A DNA stretch of 64,000 bases from Mastigias papua (GCA_964019165.1 OZ025277.1:4137155-4201154); one strand, 5' to 3'; positions 30,358-41,570 are shown, numbered from the stretch's first letter. Numbers and translations: made by a program. The notes: a model not told the origin generated them from the letters alone.

Positions 30358-31062
30358 CACCTAAAACATGGTGCCACTTTTTCATGCTGTAGTGAAGTTC
30401 AGTAGTACCAACAGGCTTTTGAGCTAGCTAAGTAAAATATTTAAGAATATAATTCAACTTGCAAAATGATATGGGGGATTTTCCCTTCACTATTAGCACA
30501 AGAATTTAGTAAAATGCAAAAAATTGTGAAGGAATTAAACGTGAAAATAGTTTACAATAAACTATGAATTGCTAATAAGTGTTTCCATATTGAATTGGCC
30601 TAATAATTAATTGGATACAAATACTTGAGACAAAACCAATCCTTACCCAGTCTCTATGCATTTAATGGCTAGTGGTAGCCCCAACAGGGCAAAATTGTCT
30701 CACCACCAGTATAATGTGAAATAGTTCTATAGAATTATCAGTATTTATTACTTTCAATATCAAATACAAAGCTCTAGCATTAAAGAAAGCATTCAATGTA
30801 AGTGCAAAAAGCTTATGCAAGCCTGTCTGTCATATCATATAAAACAAAAGCTTATGCCTGTCATATCATATAAAACATTTCTTATGCTCCATTGCTCCTA
30901 TAAGAAGGCTAGTCCTATATGAAGCTCCTTACCAAGAAGGGTGTCTGTTGGAGAGGACAATTAGCTTCTAGACCAGGTGGCAAAGTAGGGTGGCCAGTTC
31001 CTTTCCTCAACACTACTATCTCTCCAGTTTTCTAAACAGGTACCCATTTCTTGTCAGATGTC

Positions 31063-31132
31063 CATCGCAAGAATTGAAACACAAATCTCCCACACAGTAG
31101 GTGAGTACTCTAACCAATTCATAACTTGTCCC
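31063..31132 (-). repeat. tRNA-derived sequence (SINE head or tRNA relic)
   Basis: On the minus strand TTGGTTAGAGTACTCACC resembles a tRNA A box and D arm, and GTGTTTCAATTC about 30 bases later resembles a B box (GGTTCGANTCC) with several changes. Acceptor-stem pairing is poor, so this is unlikely to be a working tRNA. No typical SINE tail was identified. Confidence 0.45.
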
Positions 31133-31405
31133 TAATAACTATCAGAATATTTTCAATCTCCACTACATGCACAAATTTCAGTTCTTAGAAGTGATACTTC
31201 ATTCACTACCTTTCCAAAGTATAAACATATTTACTGAAGATATTGTAAATCTGGAGATTAGAAATAGCTTCTAATGAGCAATGTCCCAAGCTTGCAACAA
31301 TTATCCTGCTATATGCAATTGCAATGAACAAAAAGCACTACAGTGCAGACATCAATATAAACTGCTTAATCAAAATATGCTTCTTTAACATCAAATAGCA
31401 TAAAT

Positions 31406-32572
31406 CTATTTCCAAATACTAACAACTGATGGATCATTTTCAGTTATCATGTCTAGTTCTTGATATCGTATTGACTCTCCCGCTGCAAACAATTTACACA
31501 CAATTTCATCACAGCTAAAGCTCCCATTTAGCCACTTTGCAATACTTTTCAATTTCTGAGATGATGGTTCTGCCACTAAAACTGGATATTTATTAAGCCT
31601 ATTAATTATCTTTTTAATCAGCCCATATTGTACCAAAAATCTTGGGTTGACTTTAAGCTGTCTCATATCATGCCTTGCACACAAATTTTTGATAGTGATT
31701 CCTGGGCCCATCTCACAATATAACATGAAAACATCTCTAAATTTTGGCAGGTCAGAGACACCTTCAGCTACCCGTTTAATGCAGTCTCTTTGCATATCTT
31801 TATCCATTGAAAGTCTATTGATCTCTGGAGTTAATGCATACATGTTTGAGTATAGGAAAACTGGTATTATGTCTATAACACCATGGAAAAGGAGTATCTG
31901 TACAGCAGATCTAACAAGATTCAGGTCCATATCTGCAACCGTCGCTATCTTTTGCACATGATTACAGCCATCAATAAACTGGAGAATCTGCTGCGATGTC
32001 AGGTCCCAATGTGATGCTACAATCTCTCTTTTATCCCATAATAAAACAGGAACATTATGGTCCAAAACAGCTGGAGGATAGCCCTGTCCTTGAACAAGCT
32101 TGAGGTAGATTGTGTTTGACCCATCAATTTTTATGTTGCACTCGCCTTTGCGATTCAGCCCATGTAGAATATCTGTCAACATGAACTGGATTTTACTACG
32201 GGTGGTTTCCTGAGAAATAAAACCCGACTCTTGTTCAAGTGTTTTCAGGTAGGCAACTAGTTTTTTGACAACGCCTTCGTATTTATCAGTACAGATTTCT
32301 TCATCAAGAACAAAACAGACATTGAAAAGAAGTGCATTCCTAGAGTACTTGGCATTCTCAATGCCCACAGAACACCCTAGAAACTTGTAATCAAACGCCT
32401 TCAAAGTTATTAGCGAATGTTGCAGTTGCGGCTTTGTGATTACATATGGAGCTATGCTATCAAACTGCCCTTTGCTGATAAAATCTTCTGGAGATTGATA
32501 TGCGATTCTTGGCCCCGCAACGGGATCAAACTCGCAGAACATTATACATTCTATCTCAGATTTGTCGTCCAT
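31406..32572 (-). CDS. NPRL2: NPRL2, GATOR1 complex subunit (intronless)
   Basis: Nitrogen permease regulator-like 2 acts in the GATOR1 complex with NPRL3 and DEPDC5 at the lysosome, where it helps inactivate Rag GTPases and so restrains TORC1 when amino acids are low. The frame has the family hallmarks: IECIMFCEFDPVAGPRIAYQ at the N-terminus, PEDFISKGQFD, YVITKPQLQ, KYSRNALLFNVCFVLDE, WDLTSQQILQFIDG, LNLVRSAVQILLFHGV, KYPVLV and a C-terminal YQELDMITENDPSVV. The start at 32572 (MDDKSEIECIMF) aligns with the family; an in-frame ATG at 32614 would add 14 unmatched residues. The product is 388 residues, close to human (380). The vertebrate gene has many exons, but here the whole frame is one exon. 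Confidence 0.95.
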   Translation of the reverse strand: MDDKSEIECIMFCEFDPVAGPRIAYQSPEDFISKGQFDSIAPYVITKPQLQHSLITLKAFDYKFLGCSVGIENAKYSRNALLFNVCFVLDEEICTDKYEGVVKKLVAYLKTLEQESGFISQETTRSKIQFMLTDILHGLNRKGECNIKIDGSNTIYLKLVQGQGYPPAVLDHNVPVLLWDKREIVASHWDLTSQQILQFIDGCNHVQKIATVADMDLNLVRSAVQILLFHGVIDIIPVFLYSNMYALTPEINRLSMDKDMQRDCIKRVAEGVSDLPKFRDVFMLYCEMGPGITIKNLCARHDMRQLKVNPRFLVQYGLIKKIINRLNKYPVLVAEPSSQKLKSIAKWLNGSFSCDEIVCKLFAAGESIRYQELDMITENDPSVVSIWK

Positions 32573-32695
32573 CTTTGTTTTCAAAGTGTACAACGAGGCA
32601 ACAGCATTTATCAAAACGAGGGCTTGTAATGGCAGCCTAATTTTGTTGGAAAGTGTGTAGCTCTATGGTCACTTAGCACTTACATTGTGAGAAAA
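32573..32695. promoter_or_regulatory. Short divergent intergenic region, candidate bidirectional promoter
   Basis: Only 123 bases separate the NPRL2 start codon (minus) from the start of the candidate small membrane protein (plus). If the latter is real, both genes share this region. I see no clear TATA box; support is positional only. Confidence 0.4.
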
Positions 32696-33298
32696 ATGGC
32701 AGGTAATGTGACGAAATTGACGTTATTGCTGATATCAATGATTTCAAATTTGTTAATTATTGTTATCCATTTATTTACAGTAGGTGCAGACGTAAGAAGC
32801 GGCTATATAGCAATGTTACTATAATTTAAGCATACCAGTAAGTACTGGACTATGAAGTAAAGTTGTTCAAAAAACATATAAATCTAGTATACTATATAGC
32901 AGAATAATTGACTATAAGTTAACATAGGGAGATTTTTACAAAGTGTTGCAATTTTTCCTCGTTGGTTCATACAAGGCAACACACATATCCTTTCAAGAAT
33001 CCTACCGGAGCCCCGAGAATTTAAAGGTATGCACAGTCTACAGTTGCAATCATCTCCTTTCCAAGTTTTATTTGCTTTTATAAAGCTGAAGAGGTATCAG
33101 GATCTGTCATTGGGATTGCGTGTGATAATTCACTCACCTGATATACGATTTCATCTCTGTGCCCTTGTGACTGCAGTAGATTATGACAGCTCCTTGACAG
33201 AGAAGCATTGTTGTAGTGAAGATCAATGACTGTTGCAATTCCACTTAATTTACTGATTTTCTTTTATAACGTTTCTGTAGCCAGAATATGACTTTTAG
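32696..33298 (+). CDS. Candidate 54-residue single-pass membrane protein, three exons
   Basis: Predicted exons are 32696-32791, 32976-33026 and 33281-33298. All borders are phase 0 with plausible splice sites (donors GTAAGA and GTATGC; acceptors ACAAG and TTTCTGTAG). The protein starts MAGNVTKLTLLLISMISN with a hydrophobic stretch to residue 29, consistent with a signal anchor. It continues ATHISFQESYRSPENLK and ends PEYDF. The size and layout resemble small mitochondrial or ER membrane proteins, but I do not recognise it. The T-rich stretch 32702-32780 could instead be a short intron, which would remove the membrane segment. Confidence 0.35.
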
Positions 33299-33299
33299 T

Positions 33300-34430
33300 A
33301 TATGAGTGAGAGTTTCTAATGAAGTCTTTTAATATCATGACCAGATTTATCTAATGGTGCTTTCCACTTAGAAGTAAATATCCATAGAAAGTAGTCTATA
33401 AAATTTAAACTAGCTACTTCTTGTGCTTTTGGAACATCCTAGGCTAGCATGTTCTTTTTCCTAGATTAAGAATCTATATGGTCTATCAATCTATATTAAA
33501 AATCTATTGACTTGATTTTGAAAGTGTGATTATTCCCTGAAGTTTTTTACCAATTTAGAGTGTAAAATAATAGGTGTTGTTGATCTGGAAACAGTTAGGC
33601 AGGTATATTTGTGACTCAAGGTGAATTCTGTTTAGGCAAGCATGGGACTATATTAGCTAGTTTCCAATGGTGAAGCTAAACTTAGATGACAAGTCATATC
33701 CATGTATCATGGAATTTTGACCATACCCTTTATACATCAACTTGACCTTTTCACTTTGAATCACCCATTGTACAACCAATATCATTCTGTGATCTGTTAC
33801 ATGAATGGCTATAGTCAATGATAATACAGAAAGGATTGCACAATATATTTCTACTATACTGCAGTAAATTATTCAGATAATTTATTATCCTGACAAAACT
33901 AGCCTAATTGCTAGGTAATGAGTAATCCCTTGGTGGAGCATGGACCACTTGGGAACCACTAAGGGATCATTCAAAAAGTGCATAGTGGAAAACATTGTCA
34001 TTTTGACCACTCCACCCCCCTATGACAGCTTGTCACACTCAAGCTGCTACCCCCTTCTTTGTTAAGTAACATTCTGGCATGAAACCTCCTCCACAACACC
34101 ATCCTCACATTTTTATTCTATACTCTATAAGAATATATTCTATAAGAATATTGAATTAAGTTTCAAAATTGCTGAAATTTAAAACTGATTGGGGAGAATG
34201 CAAGACTCAAGCTCTATAAGGTCCTAAAATCTTTCTTTATTTGAGTACTTTTTGAAAGCATTCGTCAAAAGTGGACAAGTAGTATCATTGCACTTAACTT
34301 TTGGTGTTACATAGCAAAAGTAATTTGACATCCCCACCCCTTATGCTTTTCATACCAGTTTATCACAAAATTGCCACATACCAACCCACCCACTGCTGTT
34401 GCATACTTTTTGAATGACCCCTATAAGGGA
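33300..34430. other. No gene recognised
   Basis: AT-rich sequence with no open frame of interest on either strand and no clear repeat. Confidence 0.5.
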
Positions 34431-34667
34431 CCTAAGCCAGGCCTTGTCATGTGGAAAATACCGCGCGTGCGGTAATTAGCACGCGCAAGTGAATTTACGT
34501 GTGCGATCGTACTTGTAAGAAAATTTCTACTTACGGACAAAGGGGATTAAGAAACAATCCAAAAGAGGAAAAACATGCAATAGAAATGAGATTTATCAAA
34601 AAAACATGTTCTATAGAAAAAGAAACTAGTTTAGGTTTTAAACGTAAAACACTTCTTCATCATCGGG

Positions 34668-34778
34668 CTAGTCAAAGGGATCAAAATCATCATCATAACT
34701 ATCACTTGAATCACCATAAGAAGCGTCTTCAGAATCTTCACCATCGGCATCAACTGCAAAAATACCCGTGCTGTCCAT
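34668..34778 (-). CDS. Acidic open frame inside the DNA transposon, possible transposase tail
   Basis: Read from an internal Met, the minus-strand frame gives 36 residues, beginning STGIFAVDADGEDSEDA after Met-Asp and ending DDDFDPFD before the stop. The frame may be open further upstream. Acidic, Ser-rich C-termini are common in transposases and DNA-binding proteins. There is no domain evidence. Confidence 0.3.
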   Translation of the reverse strand: MDSTGIFAVDADGEDSEDASYGDSSDSYDDDFDPFD

Positions 34779-34969
34779 AGACTCATTCAGTATCCTGTTC
34801 AGTATCCTGCCAGTTCAGTATCGTGTTCAGTATTCTGCCAATTGCAGTTGCAAGGAACAAAACGAAACGTGTGTTGATAATGAGGTGAATATTTCACATG
34901 AATTTTTCATTATAGTATATGTAGAGAGGATCTGAGAGGGGATGTAGATGCCAAATAATTATTACAGAA

Positions 34970-37900
34970 AATGAGACTTACTTGTAAAAACAATTTGATA
35001 ATTGCGCACCTGAATATAAATTCAATCAGAAATAAATTCGATCTATTGAAAGAACTGATTTCAAACAGTATCGAAATTCTTGTGATATCAGAAACCAAGT
35101 CAGATCCAAGTTTCCCCCGTGGTCAGTTTCATATTGATGGCTATATGCCACCTATCAGGGCTGATAGAAATCGGCATGGGGGAGGATTACTGATTTACAT
35201 TAAAGAAGGTGTGCCTGCCAAAGACGTCTCAATAAAAAGCTCTATTGCAAAAGAAATTGAAGCAATAGCTTTGAAATTAATCTACTTAAGATCAAATGGC
35301 TGCTTATTGGCATCTATCGTCCTCCCTCTCAATCCAAAGATTTTTTTCTAGAAGAAATGCGAAAAAATATTGAAAATTTTGTACTAAATATGAACACTTT
35401 GTAATGATCGGCGATTTTAATCTTGGAGAGAATGATGATTCCTTATATCAATTTATGCAAGAATTAAATCTGGAAAATGTCGTTAAGGTCCCAACTTGCT
35501 TTAAATCCGATAGTCCAACTTGCATCGATTTATACTTACCAGTGACAAAAGAAGACTAGCTAATATTAGAGCAATTGAAACAGGATTATGGGACTTTCAT
35601 GCAATGGTGGTAGCCACATTGAAAGGCAGTTTCCATAAAAAAGGACCTAGGATTATCAGCTACCGAGATTACAGTAAATTCGACAACCATGCGTTCAGAG
35701 AGAAGGTAGGAGAAGAGTTAAACTCAAAACCTTTTATGAAGCAAAATTTCAATACTTTCGATTCAACTGTTAAGACCATACTAGATGAACAAGCGCCTCT
35801 AAAGAAAAATTACCTTAGAGCTAACGATGGACCTTTTATGACCAAAGAACTTAGAAAGGCAAATATGAAGCGCACACGATTAAAAAACAATGTCAATAAA
35901 ACACGAACATAGGAAAATTTGGTTGCTTATAAGAGGCAAAGAAACCTGTGTGTTAAAATCCTACGTCAAAATAAGAGGTCCTACTATGCTCAACTTGATC
36001 CAAAAGTTGTTAGTGACAACAAGAAGTTCTGGAAAACTGTAAAACGTTTGTTTTCAAATAAGATTCAAAGTAGATCTTGTATTACCCTTTTAGAAAATGG
36101 TGTCGCTGAATCAGATGAGGGCAAAGTTGCTGAAGTTCTAAACAAATATTTTGTAAATATAACAGAAACTTTGAGTATCGTCGATGAACGCGAGCAAGAG
36201 CCTTTGAATGATTACCAGGACGATTCCTGCTTAACGATTGTAAAACGTTTTCAGTCACACCCCAGTGTCCTTAACCCTTTCATTCCCAAATTGTTTTCTT
36301 CAGTTGGAAAAATATGACCTCTTGTGAAAATGTTCAATAGGCACAATAGGCCAGAAATATAAGCGATGCTTCAAGATCCCGGATGAGCTTTAATATCGGT
36401 GTAACTTGCACGAAATCAAGAGGACAGATCATACTTTACCATTATATCCCAAAGTTGACAATTAGCAACAGGGGTATGCTCTGCTACCATGGTGAAAGAT
36501 CATGTTGCCATTTGGCAACAGTGGGAATGAAAGGGTTAAGATAAAGTCATCCGTCAAAAGCACCTTAAAGTTCTCCTTCAGGAGGATCACAGTCGAAGAA
36601 ATGCTAGAACAGTTGCAAAATTTAGATCCCAAGAAGGGTTCACCACAGGAAGCAATCCCTGCAAAAATATTAAAGTCCAATGCAGATATGTTTTGTTTTC
36701 CTCTCACGGAGCTTTTTAATAAACTTGTTGAGGAAAGTACCTTCCCAGATGATATGAAAAATGCTGATGTTTCTTCACTCTTCAAGAAGGATGATAATAT
36801 GAGCTAAAAGAATTATAGACCAATAAGTCTCCTTCCTACAAACGCGAAAATATTTGAGCGACTATTGCATAAACAATTATCTGCATTTACTGCACGCTTT
36901 TTCATCACTATTAGGAGGGTTCAGACAAGGTTACAACACACGGCATGTCTTCTTGAACTTTTTGCAATCCTGTATGAACAGCATTGATAACAAGGGACTT
37001 GCAGGAGCAGTGTTCATGGATCTTTCAAAGGCTTTTGATTGTGTGAACCATGGTCTCTTGATAGCAAAACTGAGTGCCTATAGACTTAATTTGGATGCCC
37101 TTCAGCTCATAAGAAGCTATCTATCAAATAGACAACAGAGTAAAAATCAACAGCTCTTTTAGTGACTGGAAAGAAATTAAAAATTGGAATACCCCAAGGG
37201 TCAGTCCTAGGGCCTTTATTGTTTAATATCTTTATAAATGACATATTCTGGCTTGCAAATCGTACAGAGATCTGTAACTATGCTAATGATACCACAATCT
37301 TTGCATGCCATCCGGATCTTGATACTATTATCAAACAATTAGAAGAAGATAATAAAATGGTTTTCTGACAACTTTCTAAAACTAAATGATGACAAATGCC
37401 ATCTAATGATATTTGGTGATAAAAGTACCGAAGCAACAGTCACAATTGGAAATTCAAAAATTAATGAAAGTGACTACAAAAAGCGAAAAACTGCTAGGTG
37501 TAACTTTTGATAGGAAAGTAAGTTTCAAAAAACATGTTGAAGATTTGTGTAAAAAAGCTAACCAAAAGCTTCACGCGCTTGCTTGCTTGACTAATTACAT
37601 TAATCCTGTCAAATCAGAAATTGTAATGAATTCTTTCATCAGGTCGCAATTTAATTATTGTCCACTTGTATGGATGTTTCATGATAGAGCAACTAATTCA
37701 AAGTTAAATTGCATTCACGAAAGAGCACTGCGATTGGTATGCAAAGATAGTGAATCAGAGCTAGCCGAGTTAAAGAAAAAATACGGACTTATTCATCAGC
37801 ACAATCTGCAACTGCTAATGATTGAAATATTCAAAACGAAAAACAATCTAAATCCAACATTTATGAAAAACATTCTTACTGAGAGAGATATTCAATACAA

Positions 37901-38125
37901 TTTGAGAAGTGAAAATCATTTGCGGTTGCTAAAAGTAAACACAACATCATATGGGATAGAGAATATTCAATGCAGAGGTCACCATTTGTGGTCCTCATTA
38001 CCAAGGGAAATTAAAGATTTTAACACACTAGTCGAGTTCAAACGAAAAATCAAATTATGGCATGGAAATACTTGCATCTGCAGATTGTGCAAAATTTTCA
38101 TTAAAAATCTAATATTTTTGTAGTT
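34970..38125 (+). pseudogene. Nearly full-length LINE (endonuclease plus reverse transcriptase), inactivated
   Basis: The order is an APE-type endonuclease (NLIIAHLNINSIRNK, ISETKSD, and FVMIGDFNLG after a frameshift near 35300-35400), a linker, then reverse transcriptase (NYRPISLLP, VFMDLSKAFDCVNHGLL, GIPQGSVLGPLLFNIFIND, YANDTTIF), thumb and C-terminus (FNYCPLVWMFH, HHLWSSLP, GNTCICRLCK). The catalytic YADD is YAND, which should abolish polymerisation. Frameshifts lie near 35300-35400, 36800-36900, 37160 and 37370-37410, and a stop at 35910. A TTAA-flanked MITE at 36275-36535 also interrupts the frame. The C-terminal CxCxxC-like end is shared with the fragment at 52803-53095. It lies inside a DNA transposon. 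Confidence 0.9.
36275..36535. mobile_element. piggyBac-type MITE inserted in the LINE
   Basis: A 261-base element has CCCTTTCATTCCCA at the left end and the exact reverse complement TGGGAATGAAAGGG at the right, bordered by TTAA on both sides (36271-36274 and 36536-36539). TTAA duplication with CCC-starting terminal repeats is the piggyBac signature. Removing one TTAA and the element leaves the LINE frame open across the site, which confirms the insertion boundary. It has no coding capacity. Confidence 0.9.
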
Positions 38126-38329
38126 TTAGTACTGACATTGTAAAGTAGGTTTCAGATTATTTTGTTGGCGTTAATTAGCTTATTAGCTATATGTAATTTT
38201 GTTCTTTATAGCCAACGTAAAAGAAATTGTTAACAATTTTTTTTTGAAACCTCATGATATTAAGACAATCTAAGTATACAATCATACACCTCACTATATT
38301 AAGGCAGTGCATAATTGGCAAGTCTGCAA

Positions 38330-38375
38330 CTTAAGTTCTTACTATAACAAAAAAAAAGAAAAAAAGAAAAAACAA
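38330..38375 (+). repeat. A-rich tract
   Basis: An A-rich run with scattered G lies downstream of the LINE end. It could be the LINE 3' tail or unrelated. A short AAT repeat follows near 38655-38670. Confidence 0.4.
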
Positions 38376-38989
38376 CCTCAAATTCTCAAATTGAAGTAAT
38401 AGCAATAATAACTGTAATACTTAGGTAGTAAAGTCATAGTCAATAGTCCAGTAAATTAGGGTTAGTCCAAGGTTTATTTCGTCTACAAAAGATATAATAA
38501 GTACATCGTACTGCAATATTAATTGTTTTCAACAGGATTTTATGTTTAGTAGAATCATCGAAGTTTAAGTCTCTGAGCATTGATGGAAAGGACTCAGAAG
38601 ACGTTCCAAGTATTCCGAGAGCACTCATTGAGAGATTTATAAGTTTGACAGTAGAATAATAATAATAATAACGTTAACCTGTCATTGCTAGTTTGATTGA
38701 CAATAAAACAATTTTGCGAAGTGGTTCTAATTCAAACGCTAAACATTGCACTCGAAAGTCGGAAATAAGTGATGATAATTGTGGTCAGCATGTTATCATG
38801 TAACTTACGGGGAAAAGATAAAAGCCAAAAAACTTTGAAAATAGAAAAATTGGAACTGTGGTTTCAATGAGCTCTCAATAAATCTGTTCGCGCGCGCGAC
38901 CCATCGCACGCGCAATTTGATTTGCGCGTGTGTGGGCTCGTGCGCGTGCGATCGCACGCGCTAAATGACAAGGCCTGCTAAGCATACCT

Positions 38990-40060
38990 AAATACTCCTG
39001 TTATCTTGTAGTAAGTGCTTTGCACCATACTAGCAAGAACCTTTATGGACAAGGCCATAAGATTAAGTCATAATCAACCTTCTTAATATAAACTTGTTTT
39101 TTGATAGTGGAAGATAGATAGATAAATAAACCTTCACAATGTGCATATATATGATACACTTCCAACCACACTACTCTTGTTCCTTAGTTTGTCATCTGTT
39201 TTTATTACATTTTATAGGCCATAGAACAACTCATGTTAGATAGATTCCACAGCTAGATATAATGAACCTCATTTATGTATCTTCCTCTAAATTTTGCAGT
39301 GCTCTTGATAGGATATGATAAACTGAGTTAAGAGTAGCAGTGCATTGTATCCTGGTCTTGGTCTAGCAAGCAATATAGCCTTGGAAATATTGGAAGCATA
39401 ATCCTTTGAATGTCTCACATGTATATTCTTCCACTTGTATTCAATGAAATTTGGTATTAGTCCCCAGTGCAGACACATTGCTGCCAAATGAAATATGGGG
39501 GCTACACATAAAAATTAGGGGCTGCAAGGAATAAATTGCTTGATAAAGGCTGGAAAAAGCACTGGCTTGCAGAAAGTGGAAGCAGAACAGAGGCCCCCCC
39601 AGCCTCGTATCACTGCTGTACCTGCAGTATCATCCTGGTTATGCTTCTCCAACCAAATGACCCCACCACAAATGATCACACTACTGTCAAAAATGTTCAT
39701 GTGCATAATTTTGAATCCTCAGTCTTTATTCAAAGGAGAATGGTTGATATGAATGCTGTTAACCAGTGTGAACAACAGTTCAGACTACAGAGATAGTGCT
39801 GTCACAACAGAACAGCACTGGTATGTTAGGTCCTAAGGAAAGGGCTCTGCAGCACTGGAAAATTGCTTGAATTAATAATACTTGTTAGAAAAATCAGTTC
39901 CTTGAAATGGAGATAGTCACGCTTTGTTCTTCTCATTTGCACAACAAAAGAAAGCTATTGTTTGGCTCAATCAAATATGACCAAGCAGAGGGTGCTAGCA
40001 AAATAGGCATGACTAAATTCATTCCCTTTCTTGTTAACTAGCCTCGTGTAGTTTTTTTCT
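38990..40060. other. No gene recognised
   Basis: Short frames at 39515-39796 on both strands overlap each other and show no domain. No repeat boundaries were seen. Confidence 0.5.
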
Positions 40061-40064
40061 TACT

Positions 40065-40560
40065 TATTCTCATGCCTCTCTTTTCCATTGCATCTCCAGC
40101 CATTGTTCAGCTTCTTCCCTCATCTTTGCATTGATCAGAACATCATTGCAAAGGCACATCCCATCATGCCTCTCTCATGTTTCCTTAATTAAACAGTCTG
40201 TTAATATGGTAAACTAGAATGGGCTCAGAGTCGACCCCTTATGTAATCTTACCGTTACTTGTTAAAAGTCACATTGGTGGACGTCCTGTATGACCCCTAT
40301 GTGTTTTTCCTCCCTTTATCTCACCTTCATGCAGTTCCATATGTCCTGCCTTGGTAACCTGTCATAAGCTTTCTCAAAGTCAATGAGCATACCATGTAAT
40401 TCCAGTTGTTACTCTCTGTACCTTCCATCAACTGCTTCAGAGCAAAACAAACGTCAGTCATACAACGGCCTGGCATGAACCCAAACTGCTGCTCTGATAC
40501 TTGTACTCTTCCACATAGCCTCTTCTCTACCACTCTCTCCCTAATCTACATTGATGAAGA
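40065..40560 (-). pseudogene. RTE-like LINE reverse-transcriptase fragment
   Basis: On the minus strand, broken frames carry VQVSEQQFGFMPGRCMTD, LKQLMEG and a degraded catalytic-region entry (frames around LRKLMTGYQGR, where FEKAYDRVPRQ is expected), then remnants of the downstream palm and of a CNDVLINAKMREEAEQW stretch. The motif QFGFMPGRSTTDA is typical of the RTE clade. Multiple frameshifts and missing segments show it is dead and 5'-truncated. Confidence 0.75.
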
Positions 40561-40824
40561 AAATACCTTCATTAATTTAAAAGATAGAGAACTCTAGAAT
40601 ATTAGTCATGTTCGGCAGGACAAACATTACCTTTAACTATGCCACTGACTGTTGCTCATTACTTCATAATATTACTGACAGTTTTTTTTTTATATATAAT
40701 TTTACTATATTTTGTCATCCAGGCTCTGCCTATGGCCTTCTTCCGGATATTTTAAAGGAAAGTCTAAAGGTAATATGTTTATTCATCTCTCTGTTTTACC
40801 GTTAATGATGAATTACTTGCACTT

Positions 40825-41265
40825 ATCGTAATTTCTCTCTGAAGCCCACTCTCAATTAAGCCACCTTTCCAATAAGCCCCCCTTTGCAGAAAGAAACATT
40901 TATAGAGCCCCCTCTCTATTAAGCCCCCCCCCTAAAAATGCCTTGCAAAAGTGCCAAACATAGGTTATGTTCATATCGAGCGTAAACGTTCTGACATTGA
41001 TGATGTTCAATAGTACGGCAACAAGCCTGATCACAATCAGGCTCAAGCGTCTATGTGCTGCAAACAGAAATGATAACTGATGAAGATGACAATGTTAGTG
41101 ATGAAGATTCCTGGATTATAAATATTATATTATGATAGAAAATCTGTTCATATTTCAAAAGTTTATTAAGCCCCCCTCTCAGTTAAGCCCTTCTCTCCAG
41201 TAAGCCCCCGGTCTAAATGCTTGAAACAATAAGTACCCCGGGGAGCTTAATAGCGAATTTACGAT
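40825..41265. mobile_element. MITE with AAGCCCCCC internal repeats, copy A
   Basis: The left end ATCGTAATTTC and right end GAATTTACGAT form imperfect terminal inverted repeats. Repeated TTAAGCCCCCCTCT-type words fill both sub-ends. Similar elements lie at 43644-43958 and 58292-58561. It carries no transposase. Confidence 0.65.
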
Positions 41266-41570
41266 ATCTCAATAACTGTTGTTTATAATTACAGAGCTTC
41301 CAGAAAGTACGTACGGCCGAAATCACCTTATTTTGACCAACCAGCCCCCCCCTGAGTGTACGACTACACTTTTCACTCATAATCTTCCCACCCCCCTTTG
41401 CGAGCGAACGGAATTGTTCATTGTTATTTGCTAAGAAACGTTGCCCATTTTCTGCAACAGTTTTCAAAAAATGAGCAAAAATTACATTAAGTTCTCACTT
41501 TTTCTGAAGTTGTTGCAGCATTTTGTTTATTTTGCAACTTTTTTGTCCGCATTTTGACCCAGCTTGCACG

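Larger units (their letters stand above)
29957..30402. mobile_element. Intact foldback element with two hammerhead-like cores
   Basis: Arms of about 205-210 bases (about 29957-30164 and 30195-30402) are imperfect reverse complements around a loop of about 30 bases. From the outside in, each arm has AACTTCACTACAGCA, the hammerhead-like core, GCCAGATGCGGATGCACGTG or its equivalent, and ACCATTGTTTACT at the loop. A half copy lies at 13440-13650 and an old copy at 21177-21420. There is no open frame, so it would need proteins from another element. The hammerhead suggests kinship with Penelope-like elements or retrozymes. Confidence 0.85.
34438..38977. mobile_element. DNA transposon (non-autonomous) carrying a nested LINE
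   Basis: The element begins CAGGCCTTGTCAT (34438-34450) and ends with its exact reverse complement (38965-38977). A direct CTAAGC lies at each border (34432-34437 and 38978-38983), a 6-base target duplication. Both subterminal regions are dense in GCGCGTGCG and GCGATCGCACGCGC words, very unlike the AT-rich surroundings. The LINE at about 34970-38125 lies inside. After removing it, about 1.4 kb remain, with one short acidic frame on the minus strand. Six-base duplications occur in Maverick/Polinton, Dada and IS3EU-type elements, among others; I cannot decide which. Confidence 0.75.

Noticed and set aside
31063..31132. Functional tRNA gene
   Set aside because: Box-like sequences are present but acceptor and T stems do not pair well, so it was kept only as a tRNA-derived repeat.
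33029..33229. 66-codon plus-strand frame near NPRL2
   Set aside because: It is out of frame with the candidate exons on either side and has no recognisable features.
41213..41467. 84-codon minus-strand frame with GGGKIMSEK
   Set aside because: It overlaps MITE copy A end and C-rich repeats; no conserved domain and no splice signals.
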